Below are positions 33,501-48,300 of a stretch of 64,000 bases of DNA, piece after piece. The stretch lies in NCBI GenBank assembly GCA_035048495.1, contig CM068548.1:10529464-10593463 (forward strand), written 5' to 3'. The number at the start of each line of letters is the position of its first letter. Positions within the stretch are counted from its first letter, which is position 1. Source of the stretch: Euptelea pleiosperma. Taxonomy: Eukaryota > Streptophyta > Magnoliopsida > Ranunculales > Eupteleaceae. The position numbers and the translations under genes are program-made. The notes under the pieces were generated by a model. It was not told the origin of the DNA and did no database searches. It saw only the letters and a list, made by a program, of their open reading frames with translations.

Positions 33501-35939
33501 TCTATTTTGCCACCTCTTCCCAAAATGCCCCTACAATCACTCACATGCCACCTACCCATTTCTTATACCCTATTATTGCACCTGATAATGTGGCCCACAT
33601 GCAATGGCGGCGGAGCCAGGGGGGCGACCTCATCGTTAAAAGTTCAGAAGTAAAAAATTTTTGATTTTCAAACTACCCTTTAGACCGTATTGGAAAAGTA
33701 CATTTTGCCCACCCTTGGAGCAAAATGTGTACAATTTTGCCCACCCTTGAACAAAACCCTAGCTCCGCCACTGCATAGGTGTAGTGGCGGAGCCAAGGGG
33801 CGACCCACAACTTTAAAAGTTTAGAAGTAAAATTTTTTTTTTTCAAAATACCCTTTAGGCAACATTGGAAAAGTACCATTTTGTCCACCTTAGAGCAAAT
33901 TGTGTACAATTTTGCCCACCCTTAAACAAAATCCTGGCTCCACCAATGCCCGCATATAGAGATCATGTTGGAAAGTCCAACTGCACAATGAGTTGTACAT
34001 AGTCCATACTGTGGAAACTATTTTAAAAATAAATAAGTAAATAAATAAATAAAATAGTCCAGTCTGACTTTCTTAATCCAATGAAAAATGTTCTGAATTT
34101 GAAAACCCAGACCATACAATTAAACCATTACTTTTGATCACCTTTTATATAGGGAGCTCATATTTGCACACCCCATTTCCTATACCGGTGGACTCCTAGT
34201 CGGGGCACACCCCAAAAAGAGAGATCTCTCTCTAAAATTTGGCTGACTGTTACCGTCAAATGAGCCATGTGTCACATTTTTAGAGGACACTGACCGTATG
34301 GATGTTTAGCCATTATCTAGGTGGACCTACAAACCAAAAATCAACTTGATTAGAGATTTCCAAGCATTGGATTGGAGCCATTTTTTAACTGTAGGAATTC
34401 GAGCATTATCGACCATTATTTGGGGTGCAAGATCGAAAGGTTCGAAATCACTAATGAGGCTGATTTTTGGTTTGTAGGTCCTCCTAGGGATTGGCCAAAC
34501 ATCCATACGGTCAGTATGCTCTAAAAATGTGCCACGTGTCTCATTTTGTGGGCGGTCAGTGACCAGAGCCATCTCGACACAAATCGAGGCCTGAGGCGAA
34601 AACTCCATACAAGGCATTTCTTTATATTTAATATATTAATATATATGATATTAATTAAAAAATTAAACTTTGCATTAGTGAAAATATATAAAAATTATTC
34701 TTGATAATAAAAATAAAAAAAAAATCCCCCTACCCCCTCTCACACACACGTGTGCACACACACATACAAAGTACTCTAGTGGCTCTACATAGATCATTTT
34801 TTGGGCCCAATGACTGCGTGGATGTTCAGCCCACCTGTTGGTGGATAAACGCACTAAAAATCAGCTTGATTGATGATTTCTAGCCATTGGATTTACCACC
34901 CAAAGTACATGCTTGAATCCAACGGCTAGAATCATATCCTAAAATCTATGGCTAGAGATAATCAATCAGGTTGATTTTTTGTTTGTATATCCCATAAGGG
35001 GTGGGCTAAAGATCCATCTAGTTAGTGGACCTGGGCCGGGGACCTTCTCTTGCCAAGGGGCCTTAGGCGACCACCTTAACGCCATAGGCCTTAAGGTAGA
35101 GCCAGCCTTGTCAGTGACTGTCAAGGTCAGCCAAGTTTTAGAGAGATCTGTCTTCTTTGGGGTGTGCCCCGACTAGGAGTCCACCGGGATAGGAAATGGG
35201 GTGTACAAATATGAGCTCCCTAATAATATCAAAAATTTCAGAATCAACTTATTTTTGGTGATGAAGATCAGCATAATGTATGGTTAGATTGTCCAACACA
35301 TTCTCCATGTGGTCCCACCATCCCAAATAAGAATAGGTGTAAGAACCAAGGTTTAAAGGAGGCCATTTTAATGGTTAAACGGACTGGGGGTGTTACCGTT
35401 TAAACGGCCGTTAAAACGGATGGAAACGGCCAGGGGCAAAAGTGGAAAAAATAGAAAAAAAATGGAATTTTACTGATTTTAACAGTTTTAACGATTTTAA
35501 CAGAAAAAATGACGCGAATTTAACAGAAATTAAACAGATTTTAACGGAATTAAACGGATTTAACGGCCGTTTTTTTCACAAAATTTTTCAGAATTAAACG
35601 GCTGTTTAAACGATTTTAATGGCCGTTAAAACAAAAAAAAAAAAAAAAAAAAGGCCGTTTTATTCAAAACCGATAAAACATGTTTAAACGGTTTTAACGG
35701 AAACGGGCTTGGGGCGTTACCGTTTAAACGGCCATTTTTAAAACCATGGCAAGAACTAAGAAATGGGTGGAGAGAGAGAGAGAGTTACATTTAATGAAGT
35801 GAAGGTGGAAAGCGAGCTGTTCTTCGTGGGTAGACTTGTAACCCCAACGTAGACGCGTCTCTAATTGGGACCTAATGATCTTCCTCAGCTCCTCGTCAGA
35901 AACCAAGCCTGCCCCCAACCGCTCCACTACCCCTTCCAT
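28759..35939 (-). CDS. BIA N-methyltransferase, copy 2
   Basis: Exons at 35939-35789, 32032-31927, 31155-30931, 30670-30571, 30484-30374, 30244-30158, 29107-29049 and 28954-28759. All splice sites, phases and the 344-residue length are as in copy 1, and I noticed no coding difference from copy 1 by eye. Differences are confined to introns: intron 4 is 86 nt against 84 in copy 1, and intron 1 has a short insertion near 33205. The copy is so close to copy 1 that the duplication must be recent, or gene conversion is active. Both copies may be expressed, since promoter, TATA box and G-box are retained. Confidence 0.88.
32510..33058. mobile_element. Non-autonomous hAT element (unit 2 copy)
   Basis: Same element, termini and GTCGTGGG flanks as the unit 1 copy, carried along by the segmental duplication. 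Confidence 0.9.
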
Positions 35940-36418
35940 CGCTAGCTTCTCTCGTGTCTTGGCTTTTCTAATTAATGCCGTACCTTTCTATCGACAGATC
36001 CTGGTTTTATATATCCAGGGGTGGTGTTTGGTCACACAACTTCAACTATTATATTCCATGTTTGCCAGCTACCCCATTTTATTTGTTGACTGAAAACTCT
36101 CACAACTATTCCGTATGATTAACAATGCTCCTATTTCGACTTTCATGCCTGGAAGGCTGCACACGCAACAGCTTCTTTTGCAACATATCACTTTACTTTA
36201 CTTTACTTGGTGCTTTGGTTCAATGTTGATGATGGACCGTACCATATTATGATCCAAGTGGATTTGTTTGATCCACCAGTGTGCAGACACATCATCTCAA
36301 AACTCTACATTAAATCAAAACAATCACACTTTGAATGGATTCCATGAGACCACGTCATCTGTTTATCTTGCTTTCTTTGCACCCATTTAATCATGTAATT
36401 AGTAGGTGCACAGGTGCA

Positions 36419-36426
36419 CCACGTGG
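36419..36426. promoter_or_regulatory. G-box upstream of NMT copy 2
   Basis: CCACGTGG, same context and distance from the start codon (35939) as in copy 1. Confidence 0.45.
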
Positions 36427-36793
36427 AGAGTTAGAGTTGGACTGAGGCGTGAAGAAATAAAAAATAAAAAATATGAATTACTATTGTTTAAAACTTTAAG
36501 TATAATATAAAAAAATAGAGAAATATTAAACAAAAGAAAGATAAAATAAAGAAGAATCATTGGATTAAGAGACTTAGGTGGCGTTTGGTAAATTAAGTTT
36601 TCAGATCTAGAAGCTTAAAGTGCTTAAGATCTGATAGCTTAATGACTTATGTCTGATTTTGTCACCCAACCATGTGTGGGTAGGTGTGTGACATGTTACC
36701 AAACCAGATGACGTCAGACAGAAGCTTCCTTACGTTACCAAAATATATATATAAAAGAAAAAGAAAGAAAATAGAGGAAATGAGAAAATTTAC

Positions 36794-36967
36794 TTTGACG
36801 AAGGCAGTTGCAGTGACATGGTTGGGATTGGTGAGCTCGAGGGTGGTTAATGTGATCTTAAATCCTAAAGACTCGATCACTCCCACCAGTTCTCTTCCCA
36901 CACTGGCCCCACCCTTCCCCGTCATCTTCACCACAAACCGTCGGTCATCAATTTTGTATGTAGCGAT
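36794..36967 (-). pseudogene. Orphan bHLH exon 3 (ACT-like domain), unit 2
   Basis: Identical by eye to the unit 1 relic at 21998-22171, with the same missing neighbours and the same switch to Gypsy sequence about 220 bp further right. Confidence 0.8.
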
Positions 36968-37188
36968 CTGTTCATTTCACACAACCCCACTTGTTAATCC
37001 CACTCATTTCTCAAAGATATTCAATATGTCCTTGTATCAAAGTTTTCTCTATAAAAAAAAATAAACTTACAAAATTATCTTAATAAATATTTTAAAATAC
37101 TAAATATGCCTCATCCAAAAAAATGAGCTCACAAGGGGCTGCTATGGCTTTACTCCTCACGAGCGTTCATATTGGATCATCAGTGACA

Positions 37189-38686
37189 GAAGAGATGACC
37201 GAGATCAGAAAAGGAAGGTGTTTCCTCAGAAAGAAAACACGCCATTGACAAAGTCTCCGACATCAATTTTAGAAAAAATCCAGGGTGAGGTGTTTTTTTC
37301 ACCACCTCGGAGGGTTTACGATGACAGAGCCGATAAACCATATTGCGCGTACCAGGGAGTCAAAGATCATCCAACAGATGGTTGTTTTGCCCTAAGAGGA
37401 CTCTTGCAGCACTTGGTGAACAAAGGGTTGATCCCCCAGTTTGTAGCAAGAGGAGAGGCCACGAAAGGAAGAAAAGAGGAAAGGGAAGAGGTGGAAAATA
37501 GAGCTGCAAATCAAGGAGAACGAAGACTACCAAGAAATATTATCCACATGATCTACAGTGGATATTCAGAATCTCGGAGTATCCATAGAGATAAACTCAA
37601 AAGAACATCCAGAATTCGAGAGGTCATGGAGATTTCCTCAGATCCAAGACAAGTAGATCCACTGATAGAAAAAGGCCATGATCCGCAGACCTCGGTTTGG
37701 TTCTCGGCAAAAGAATTGCAAAATGTTATGATTCCACACGAAGATGCCCTTGTTATTTCCTTGACAATTGAAAACTTTTCCGTAAAAAGAATACTGGTGG
37801 ATTGCGGAAGTTCTGTGGAGATTCTATTTCAAACGACGATCGAAGAAATGGGGATCAAGCATAGTGAAATAGTGCTGGCAGGAGCACCTATTTATGGTTT
37901 CAATGGAGCGACTTCACATCCCATGGGAGAAATAGTGTTACTTGTGTCAGCAGGACCAGTGACATTATTGACTAGATTTTTGATAGTGGATGCACCATCT
38001 TCCTATAACTTAATTTTAAGGAGACGATGGGTGCATGGTATGAAGACTGTACCATCCACCTTTTATCAAGTCATCTGATTCACATCTCCCCGGGGAACAT
38101 ACGAGATCAGAGCAGATCAGAGCGCTACTCAAAAATGTCAAGCAACAATGGCCAGAGAAGTAAGAAGTAAGATACTCAAGGAGCATGGTGAGATTGGCCC
38201 ATCCGAAGAATAGCAATTAAGGCACTCCATGCCAGAAGAGGAAGACGGAGCAAATAAGAAGACTGTGGAGAAGGTAGAACCAATCAACCTAGGAACCAGT
38301 GAAGAGAGCAGAGTAACATACCTCGATAAAGGACTGAGCCTCGAGGTAAAAGAAGCATTGGGAGACTTCCTGAGGAAGAATGCGGACGTCTTCGCATGGT
38401 TAATGAAAGACATGCCCGAAATAAATCCAGAAATTGTGAATCATAAGCTGAAGCCAAACGAAGGCGCGGTACCAATTAAGCAAAAGTTAAGAAGGATATC
38501 TCCTCGGATGGCATCAGCCGTTTCAGATGGCATCAGCCGTTTCGGATGAAGTTGGCTATTTAGCTGTTGCCAAAATTATCGAAGAAATAGAATGTCCAGA
38601 GTGGATTGCCAACATCGTGGTGGTTTCCAAGAAAAATGGGAAGGTTAGAGTCTGCATTGATTTCACCGATCTAAACAAAGAAGTCG
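37189..38686 (+). pseudogene. Ty3/Gypsy retrotransposon fragment, unit 2
   Basis: Same fragment, lesions and junctions as in unit 1 (stop at 38076-38078, 19-bp duplication at 38507-38544, junction at 38683-38692). It was duplicated with the unit, not inserted independently. Confidence 0.9.
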
Positions 38687-38692
38687 TCGTCG

Positions 38693-40096
38693 CCAATGAA
38701 ATGGCCAGTTGGGCCGAGAAAATTTCCCATCATAGGGAACTTGCACCAACTAGGAGGTGATGTGCTCCATGTCGCCTTGGATAAGCTTGTTAAGGTGCAT
38801 GGTAGTGTCATGACCATCTGGATTGGGAGTTGGCGACCCGTAATTGTCGTTAGTGACATCGACAAGGCTTGGGAGGTGCTAGTGAACAAGTCATCGGACT
38901 ATGCCGCTCGCAATATGCCGGAAGTTACGAAAATAGCCTTAGGAAACTGGCACACTATCTCTACCTCTGACTCTGGCTCTGGCTCGTTCTGGCTTAACCT
39001 CCGTAAGGGCCTTCAGAACGGAGCGTTGAGTCCTCTCAATATCTCCGGGCAAAGCCAATTTCAGGAGAGGGACGTTAAGTTAATGGTGGAGAGTATGCGA
39101 GAAGACTCGGTGCTCAATAACGGAATTGTCAAGCCACTTGATCATATTAAGAAAGCAACAGTGAGGCTATTGAGTCGGCTTATCTTCGGAAAAAACTTCG
39201 ATGATGACTTGTATGTTGACGCCATGCACCACGCGATTGATGATACAATCCGTATTAGCGGATAAGCTCGTCTCGCTGAAGCCTTCTCGTATGCTCAATA
39301 CCTCCCGAGCCACAAACGGGCGATCAAGGAGACGTACCAAGTGAAGGGTAGAGTTGAGGAATTGGTGCGTCCCTTCCTCTCTTCTCGTCCTCCTACTAAT
39401 AGCTACTTGCACTTCCTTCTCTCTCAGCAGGACTACTCAGAGGAGGTTATCACATTTTGCATCTTTGAATTGTACCTTCTAGGCGTGGACAGTACCTCCT
39501 CTACCACGACATGGGCGCTCGGCTTCTTGGTAAGTAATCAAGTAGTCCAGGAGAAGCTATACGGCGAAATCAACAGGGTAACAGGTGGTAGCCAGATTGT
39601 GAAAATTGAAGATGTAAGTTGCAATTTCTTCAAGCTGTGATGAAGGAGACAATGAGAATGAAGCCAATTGCACCTGTTGCAATCCCTCACAAGACTGCTA
39701 AAGAGACGAAGTTAATGGGGACTAAAGTGGCTAAGGGAACACGGGTTATGGTGAACCTTTATGCCTTGCATCATTACCCAAAGGTCTGGACCAAGCCGCA
39801 TCGTTTCATGCCTGAGAGGTTCTTGCAAGGAGATCATGGTAGTGCTCAAGCCAAAGCAATGGAACAAAATTTTCTACCCTTCAGCGCCGGTATGCGAATT
39901 TGTGCAGGAATGGATCGAGTTGGGGAAGCTTCAGTTTGGTTTTGCACTTGCTAATCTGGTGAATGCCTTCAAATGGTCTTGTGCTGTTGATGGGGAGCTC
40001 CCAGATATGAGCGAGGAACTATCCTTTGTTCTCCTGATGAAGAACCCACTTGCCGCGTGCATTGTTCCTCGCAGCCTTCGATTTGATTTTCCATGA
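38693..40096 (+). pseudogene. Anchorless CYP719A pseudogene B, unit 2
   Basis: Same structure and same lesions as the unit 1 copy: TAA at 39263-39265, deletion near 39614-39620, insertion near 39914-39918, read-through end at 40096. Its 3' part from 39869 is also the left edge of unit 3. Confidence 0.9.
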
Positions 40097-42448
40097 ATGT
40101 TTTTGCTGTGGTGATGGTATCAGTCATGCTTTTTAAGGAAATAAAGCCATGTTTGTACTAATTATGCCACTCTACTTGGGCAATCTAGTTAATAATAAGA
40201 GTGGATCTTCTAGCCAATGTTTTATAAACCGAACTGGCGATCGAATGTGTTTTATCTCAAATTGGTCAATTGGATCATTGTTGGATTAATAAAAATTAGT
40301 GAAATTTAATTTGAGAACACCTTGAACATTGATTTCAACTTTATAGTAGTTTTAGGATTGTTATTTGTTTCTCCTTTGGTATTTGAGCAAAATCCGGAAT
40401 TTTTGTGGCGACTCGCGAACATGTTGCCATATAAACTAGATTTTTGAAAATCCCTATTTCAATTCTCAATGATCTTGAATAAATCTGGATTGGATTCAAC
40501 GTTTGTTAATTAATGAGGGGAATTTCATCCATGCAATAGAAACAAATTCTAAAAACCCCTGCAATCTCGCATTAATCCAACTAAACCAACAAATACCTCT
40601 TTGCAAACAAGGGTAATCCCAAGACACGCGTTGTCGGGAGTGGATTTCGAGAATCTAATGGTTGTGATAGCGCTGAGCTGACATTCACCTTTTACCAAAG
40701 CAAACCACTGTTGGATTCCCGGAAACCACGCCCAACAAGGCCTGTCCCAGCAGCCTGTCAAAGAAGGCCGGTCCCAGGAGCCTGTTCCTTGTATTTTAGT
40801 ACTTTTTGAGGTGAGTTTTAGGTTCAAACATGTTTTTTGGGTAATTTATCCAGGGGCTAGAAATCATCAATCAAGCTGATTTTTGGTATGTATATTCACC
40901 AAGGGGTATGCTAAACATCCATGCGGTCGTGGCCCCAGAAAAATGTGGTACATAGGGTCCCTGATAGGTACTGGATCGAAATATGGCATGCTCAAAACAA
41001 TTTCCCCCACAAGGAGATTGATTATTTGCGAATCAGACCGAAATGCTCAATTTTTTTATTTTTGGTTGAACCAGTCTAACTGTTGGCCAAATACAATTTT
41101 TAAAACATTGCTATGAACAATGAGGGGGCGTTTGGGAACGAGAAGTAAAAGCACTTCTACTTGTAGTAGAAGTTAATAGTTGATTTTTTAGCTCCAAAAA
41201 TGTCATAAAAATTAAAAGTGTCGGGAGGCCTTCTAGTTTTTGAGAAGCAATTTCTCTAGAAGTTAAAAGCTTAGCTTCAGTTTTAAGTTTGGTTTTAACT
41301 TTTTAAAAGTTAAAATATGAAACACATCCAAACTAACTTTTATACTCTTTGACTTATAAAAGTCAATAAGTTACTTAATTTTGTGTCGCCAAACGCCAAT
41401 AGAGTTGGGTAGATAGTATTTATTAGTAACGTCCAAAACAAGACTCGGTTTGTGTATGTTAGGTTGAGTTGTCTCGGTGACAAGCGAGTTGATTCAGTTA
41501 CAATATGAATAAAAGTTAAAAAAAAAAAAAAAAACAAATGCCCACAACATTTGAAACATCACCTTAGAATTAAAGTCTCCATCCTCACCTTGGAAATTTT
41601 AATTCCTACCCTTTCTTTGCGGCCACATGTTAAACTCTCATTGGTTCTTCGCCGCCATGGAGGTGTGTCATCCACATGTCAAGCTCTCTTAGGGTTTTTC
41701 TTCTAGTTTGAATTGCATAAAATAATAATAAAAAAAAAAAAAGGGTGTAGAATCACTTCGGTGATGGGGGTGTTTTAGTCTTTTCACAATGAGTCACTAG
41801 TTGGTCAAGATGATAGTTCGAAAATGATCTTAATCAGATTAACTGACACTCATTTAATTAATAATTAACTGAAACTGAATTAGAATCAGAACCGAAAATA
41901 CTGGTTTTGGTTCCACATTTTTTGAGAACTGACTAAAAAAGAAACAGAACTAACGGTTTTCGATTCTGGGTAGTTTGATATTCGGGTATTAAACGTGTAT
42001 AGTACGCGAATTTACTAACTAGGCTCCAAACTACAACATCAGGTAGAACGCGCGTAGTACACGTACGATATCATATATCAAAGTTTTCCCCTGGCCTTGC
42101 TCAGGCATGCAAGTCAAAAGCACGTGATTACATGCTTAAATGAGAGTACAACTTTGATGACACCCAACTGTCATCGATGAGAGTACAACTTTGTGTGTGA
42201 GCAAAGTCGATCACACATCACAATATGAGCCACGGGGCACACTCTTAAAGGACGATGACCGTATGGATGTTTGGCTAGTCCCTTGGTGGATTTGTAAATA
42301 AAAAAATTAGCTTTGATTAGTGATTTCTAAGCGTTGGATTGAAGTCATTTGCATGGGTTGCTTTTTAACAGTAGAATTTAGAGCATTATTGACCATTATT
42401 TGGGGTACTAGATCCAAAGGTCTGACATAACTAATCAGGCTGATTTCT

Positions 42449-42626
42449 GCAGTAGTGTTTGGGATAAGGATCATACTGCAAAAAACAACCATGTCCCCGT
42501 CGTGGTTGTCATCGTCCACAATGAAATGGCCGGTTGGGCAGAGGAAATTACCGGTCATAGGGAACTTGCACCAACTAGGAGGTGATGTACTCCATGTCGC
42601 CTTGGCTAAACTCTTGCTATGGTAGT
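42449..42626 (+). pseudogene. CYP719A N-terminal fragment, unit 3
   Basis: Copy of 12876-13053. Its presence in unit 3 shows that the split and inversion predate all the tandem duplications. Confidence 0.8.
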
Positions 42627-43031
42627 AACCACAAATATAATCCATCGCAAAAGGTCTTTTGTGACCGATTTAAACCGTCACAGAAGAGGGGGAGTCACAT
42701 TAAGTATTGTGACGGACTAAGCCCGTGCCAATTTGACCCCAATCTGCAACGGACCTTGTGGCAGATGGAAGCCGTCACAAATCATCCTTTCTTTTAAAAA
42801 AAATATTTATAAAACTCCTTTCAGTATTTATATTTACCGTATGGATACCAACTAGTGTTGCAGGTATAGTCTCTGATTTGCTTGGGTCTTCTTGAACATG
42901 TGCAGTGTTTGTTGTTTCATAAGCTTAGGTTTAACTGAGGAACACAGAGTATAGGTAATGTTTCATTTTCTTTCCAAAATCCCCAAATTTCTAAGCTTGC
43001 CAAGTCACCAAGCAACCTAATCAAATATAAT

Positions 43032-43327
43032 GCCTGGGCTCTCCACCATCAACGTCTCTCTCCTAAAATTGGCTTTGCCCGGAGACATTGAGAGGACTCA
43101 AGGCTCCATTCTGAAGGCCCTTACGGAGGTTAAACCAGAACGGGCCAGAGTCTGAGGTAGAGATACTATGCCATTTTCCTGAGACTATTTTTGTAATTTC
43201 CGTAAGTAGCACGAGGCGTAGTCTGGTGACTTGATCCACCAGCACATCCCAAGCCTTGTCGATATCACTAAGTACGATTATGGGTCGCCAACTCCCAAGC
43301 CAGATGGTCATAACACTACCATATATG
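43032..43327 (-). pseudogene. CYP719A inverted internal fragment, unit 3
   Basis: Copy of 13460-13755 with a few substitutions (for example Leu to Phe in the FWLNLRKG segment). Confidence 0.8.
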
Positions 43328-43552
43328 CACTATCAATCAGCCATTTAAGGCATTTCCCAGAAGTAGTTTCTCGGAAAATTTTCTGTGCAATCAAACACGC
43401 CCTTAGTTCTTCATCATCTAATGAAAATGATAAAGATGTCACTTTATAGAAAATAAAATGTAATAGAAGTTTGAGCTAAAGATGTTCAAATTTTCAATAT
43501 TAATTGCGCAATAACTCATCAAAATCGAGTAATGGACTCTAGCGAAGATGCA

Positions 43553-45301
43553 TCACTTCTTCTTGAAGAGGACTTGAGAAATCATCCATTCTTCTCCGTT
43601 GTTGTATGAGAACTGCTCAATCCATGCTATGAAGAAGGTCCTCCAATAGGTGATAAACTTGGTAGCAGCTTCCCTGGTATTGAATGCACTCTCAAGTATG
43701 TCTCTTACACCATCTACATTACTGTCTAGTTTCTTTAGGCACTCTTCCCTACAAGCAAATAAATAAAGGAATTAGTGTTTCATTGTGTGATGGGAGTGAA
43801 AAATGAAAAATTATCGTCTGCAGATCTTTGATTCATTCTTACATGGTACGAGCCACATGCTTCCCGTTTACAATCCAATGGTCCACAATTGAGACATCAT
43901 CCTGTAATAAACAGATGCATATATAATATTATTTGCGTATCTCACCATATCACAGTCTCATAACCACTATTAAATTTTATATAAACCTTGATTAGAGTCT
44001 ATGTACTCGCCATTTTTGCACTCGTCTTTTCACTCGTGTGCTATCAGCCATGGATTTCGAGAACCCAACGGTGGTTGGATTCTCGGAATCCATGCTCGAG
44101 AACTCAGGCATGGATTCCAATAATTTAACAATAAAATCCACGGCTGAGAGCATGAGTGAAAAGACGAGTGCAAAAAAGCAAGTCCAAAATTGAGCTCTTT
44201 GATCGAACTTCCTCGATGAGCTCTACCAAGCTTAAATATGCATATTCTAACATTTCTTCATTGAGTGAAAAATTGAATTGCTCACAAAGCTTTTTAACAG
44301 AGGAATTTGAACAATTCTTTGACACAAAAATGTTGTAGATCAAGTGATAGACTTCTATTGCATCATTGACCTAAATCTAGTTAATTTAGGAGTCCCCATA
44401 TAGTTTATTAGCTAATGACTAATGGCATTTAATACATTAGGCCCGGTCGCAAAGATATTAAGTTATACGAGGGGCAGTCACGTAGAAACGCTTGGCTCAT
44501 TTGGACAGTATTATTGAAGGAATTTGGTGTGTTTTGGATAGTTCCTAAGTCGATAAAAGGAAAAGGTTTGATGGACTTGCGAGGAGGATGTGGGCGTTGA
44601 CACCTCTAGCTAGCAGTTATTTGGGGTTTGTGGAGGGAGAAGAACATCAGTCTTTCAAAATAAAAGTCTTCAAGTAGAACAAGTGATTTTGGAGATTAAG
44701 GGTGAAGTTGTATGAGGAAGGAAAAGGCGTCTCTTTTGAGGATATAGCTAGTCTGATTTGGTTAGTATGGAGAGGGATTAGTGGGTGTATAGGACTAGCC
44801 ATTGGGATATTTGGTGTTTGCTTATATTGTAATTCATCATGGGTTTTGGTAGGCTTCTTCCGCTCTGTCTCTAAAGGTCTTCATCTAATAAATCATTATA
44901 CTTATAAAAAAAATATTGTTGCAATTAGTATTGAATTGGCTTGAACTCACCTGGAAATAGAGAGGAGTTGAAACTGCTTGTATGGTGATCCCATTAGGGA
45001 ATATGTATGCTGAGTACAAGTCATCCTCCTCTAATTTCTGAAACAAACCCATTCACACAAGCTCAACCTTGTTCTACAATGGTGGATGAGAGGAAGGCTC
45101 TCAACTCTTTACAGTAGGATTCACAACTCACAGGTTCTTAATAATGGATCAAGTTTTAGACCAAACCTCAAAGTGGTGACCAAATACTTTGTGACACAGG
45201 CAGTCCACAAAAAGAAGACCATCTTGTTTCATCCACTTGGATATCTTCTTTAGAACCATCTCATAGTTTTTCATGTGCTACATGGCAAAATACTGTGTGA
45301 G

Positions 45302-45336
<35 letters not shown>

Positions 45337-48300
45337 CATTGATGGTTATATATACCTCCAACGATTCGAGGAGTACTATTCGATCAAATGTTGAATCCAC
45401 GTTAAATTTAGTTACATCTGCTAATATAACCTCCATGTTTGATAAATTAAGGTTCCTGAGAAAAGTAGAGAGTGGATGTACGGTAAGTAGCTCATTTGAT
45501 CTGAAAACAAAGTAGGCTACTGCCCAAATCTGTTTACAAATTAGTTCATGACCTGTTTGGATTGACCACAGTGAGAAATTCTTTTAGATGAAAACAAAGG
45601 CATATTTCTTGTTCTGTTTGTTGTTCCTATTGTCGTTTGATTATAGAAAAATCTATTTTTTTTTAGTTTTTCCAAACAGACTCTTTAGATTTTTATGATC
45701 TAACAAAACTTACTTGCACTGCTCCTCAATCATGTTCTTTTGGGTTGTTGAATTGGTAATTCCTGCAACATGACAGTTTTTATATTTCTGAGCAACATGA
45801 AACATAAAACTTCCTTGGCCGCATCCAATATCAAGAACTCTTTGGCCATCTTTTATTTGTGCTCGTTCACAATATAAATCGTGTGTTGCTATCTCAGCCT
45901 CATCCAGTGTCATCGATTCATCCCTAAAGTACGAAGCGCTGCAAAAAAAATTTGCTTTCAAAGGAATTCAGTTTGTAGAATGATGGGTAAAAATCAATAT
46001 TCTGAAGCAACACTCTAGAACTCTCCACTACAGTGCCGGGTGTTTTTAGCAGGGAGGTCCTACTAGGTCATAGGTTCGAGTCCCCAACAAAGTGCTGAGG
46101 GGTAATGTTGTTAGAGTTTGTTGTTTGGTTGTGTGGTACACTCTGCCTCTGTTAGACCAGTGGACCTTTTGATATACATTGTTACGCCTCCCTCTTACAG
46201 CTTAAGCTTTTAGAGTAAAGTGTTCTGATACCATATTAAACGACCATTTACCCCAAAAGATGGGGAAAGGCGAAACAACTATGTATACCAACGGGTCGTC
46301 GGGCCAACACAACATGTGCGCAGGAACATATGCCTTCCGCTGGCCTGAGATGGAGGCTAGTACGCACACCTTTGAGCCTACCACATAAGCTGCCATGTGT
46401 AAAGAAAACTCGGCCACTCTTGAATTCTTTAATGTCACTTCAGAAATTCCATCATCGACTTATTAATGAAATTTATCTGTAACATTTAAGATGAATTTTG
46501 TTAGGGTGTTAAGGGATTGGTTTGAGTTGGGACCGATAATACTCATATACAACCTGACCAAATAGGCCGGGTCAAATTAAATTAGAGCACATATACCCGA
46601 ACTCATCCCGATTACCATATACATGCATTCTTCGAAGTATTGCACATATACGAATGATTTCTAAGACATTAAAATGAAAAAAAACAGAAGTGGAGAGGAT
46701 CGCGATACCTTTCTTTTAGGGTCTTTCCAAAGGTCATCTTGAGGAATGAAATCGGTACTTCGTAAACATGATCAGGGCTATCCGACACTGTCGTAATATC
46801 CGCTTGTTTAAGAGCTAATGAACAAATATCACTAACATTAAAAATGTGCTATGAAAAAAAACCCTTTAAAATCTATAAAAAAAAAAAACCATCCTCCAAA
46901 ATAAAATAAAGATCACAGAAGTTGATGTTTTAAAATTCTGAGGAAGTGAAAGGAGATTCGGAGAGGAGTAGAAGAATGTAGATTATGGTTCGAAATCTCG
47001 AGATTGGAGGCCGGATCGGTCCGATCTAGAATGAGATCGGCGCATATCTCGCTCGAGACAAGGTACAACTTCTTAGGGGAACAGTGATTTCGTGTGAGAC
47101 GATCCATTTTTTGGATCGGATCGGTGGGCTCCGATCTCGATTTGGATCTCGGCTGAGACTTCGAACAATGATGTAGATGCTTAAACCACGAGCTATTTGA
47201 CATAAATGGTATGTTTTAAGTCAATGCCATATGTGTTTATTATTATTAAACTACTATATGTATGTGTGTGTATATATAAAATGACACGGTCGTGGGCAGG
47301 GCCGTCTCAATGCAAGTTGAGGCATAAGGCGAAATCTCCATGAGGCTTTTTTTTATATTGGTATTAATTAAAAATTTTAACTCTCTATATAGTAGAAAAT
47401 CTCATTTAACAACTATTCATGATAATAAAAACTAGGGAAAAAATTTAGATGCAGAGGACTCCTGTTGGACTCCCGTTGTCCCGTAGCAGTCCATGTTCTA
47501 GTTAACAGTCCATGCAGATGACTCTTGTGGCCATACATAGATCATTTTTGGGGCCTAATGACTTCGTGGATGTTCAGCCCACCTATTGGTGGATAAATAA
47601 CACAATAAAAATCAGGTTGATTGATGATTTCTAGCCATTGAATTTACTACTAAAAAACATGCTTGAATCCAATAGCTAGAATCAATCCTAAAAAGTACTA
47701 AAATCAATGTGTAGAGATAACCAATAGGTTAATTTTTTATTTGTATATCCAACAAGGGGTGGGCTAAACATCTATGTGATTAGTGCGCTGTGGGCCTTCT
47801 CTCACCTGAGGCCTAAGGCGACCGCCTTATTGGCCTTATGGTAGAGATGGCCCTGGTCGTGGGGCCTATACGGAGATTAGTTAACGGATGATTTTATATG
47901 TCAGCCACAACCGTGTGTCATTTTATAAGCCAAAAAGTTTAGAAATTTTATTAGGGCTTTTTTACAGAAATATCCATGGCAATTAAAATTGCACTTAAAT
48001 AAGGGTTCCATTAAAATAAAAAGCCCTTTTTTTTTTCCTGACCCCTCTCATGTTCTCGGTCGTGGATTCCACGAATCCAATGGTGGTTGATAGTGCTGCT
48101 AAAAGTGCAAAAGTGATGTCAGTTCCGCTCTATCAACCACCCATGGCCGAGAACACTATTCCCGAGAGGGGTCAGAAAAAGGGGGGCTCATGAGCCTTAA
48201 CTTGGGCTGCTTCAGTTGCCAAATTTTAAAAACTGTCCCTATTTTGTCAATATTTTTAAAATTGTTGTTTTGGTTTAAAATTCTCTATTTTGCCACCTCT

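Larger units (their letters stand above)
25073..39868. repeat. Tandem repeat unit 2 (about 14.80 kb)
   Basis: Near-identical copy of unit 1. Length differences come from a GA microsatellite (one extra unit), a short insertion near 33205 (AGAGTTCC...), an A-run, and a few single-base changes. It ends in the same Gypsy-CYP719A pseudogene junction as unit 1, which shows that the junction predates the unit 1/unit 2 duplication. Confidence 0.95.
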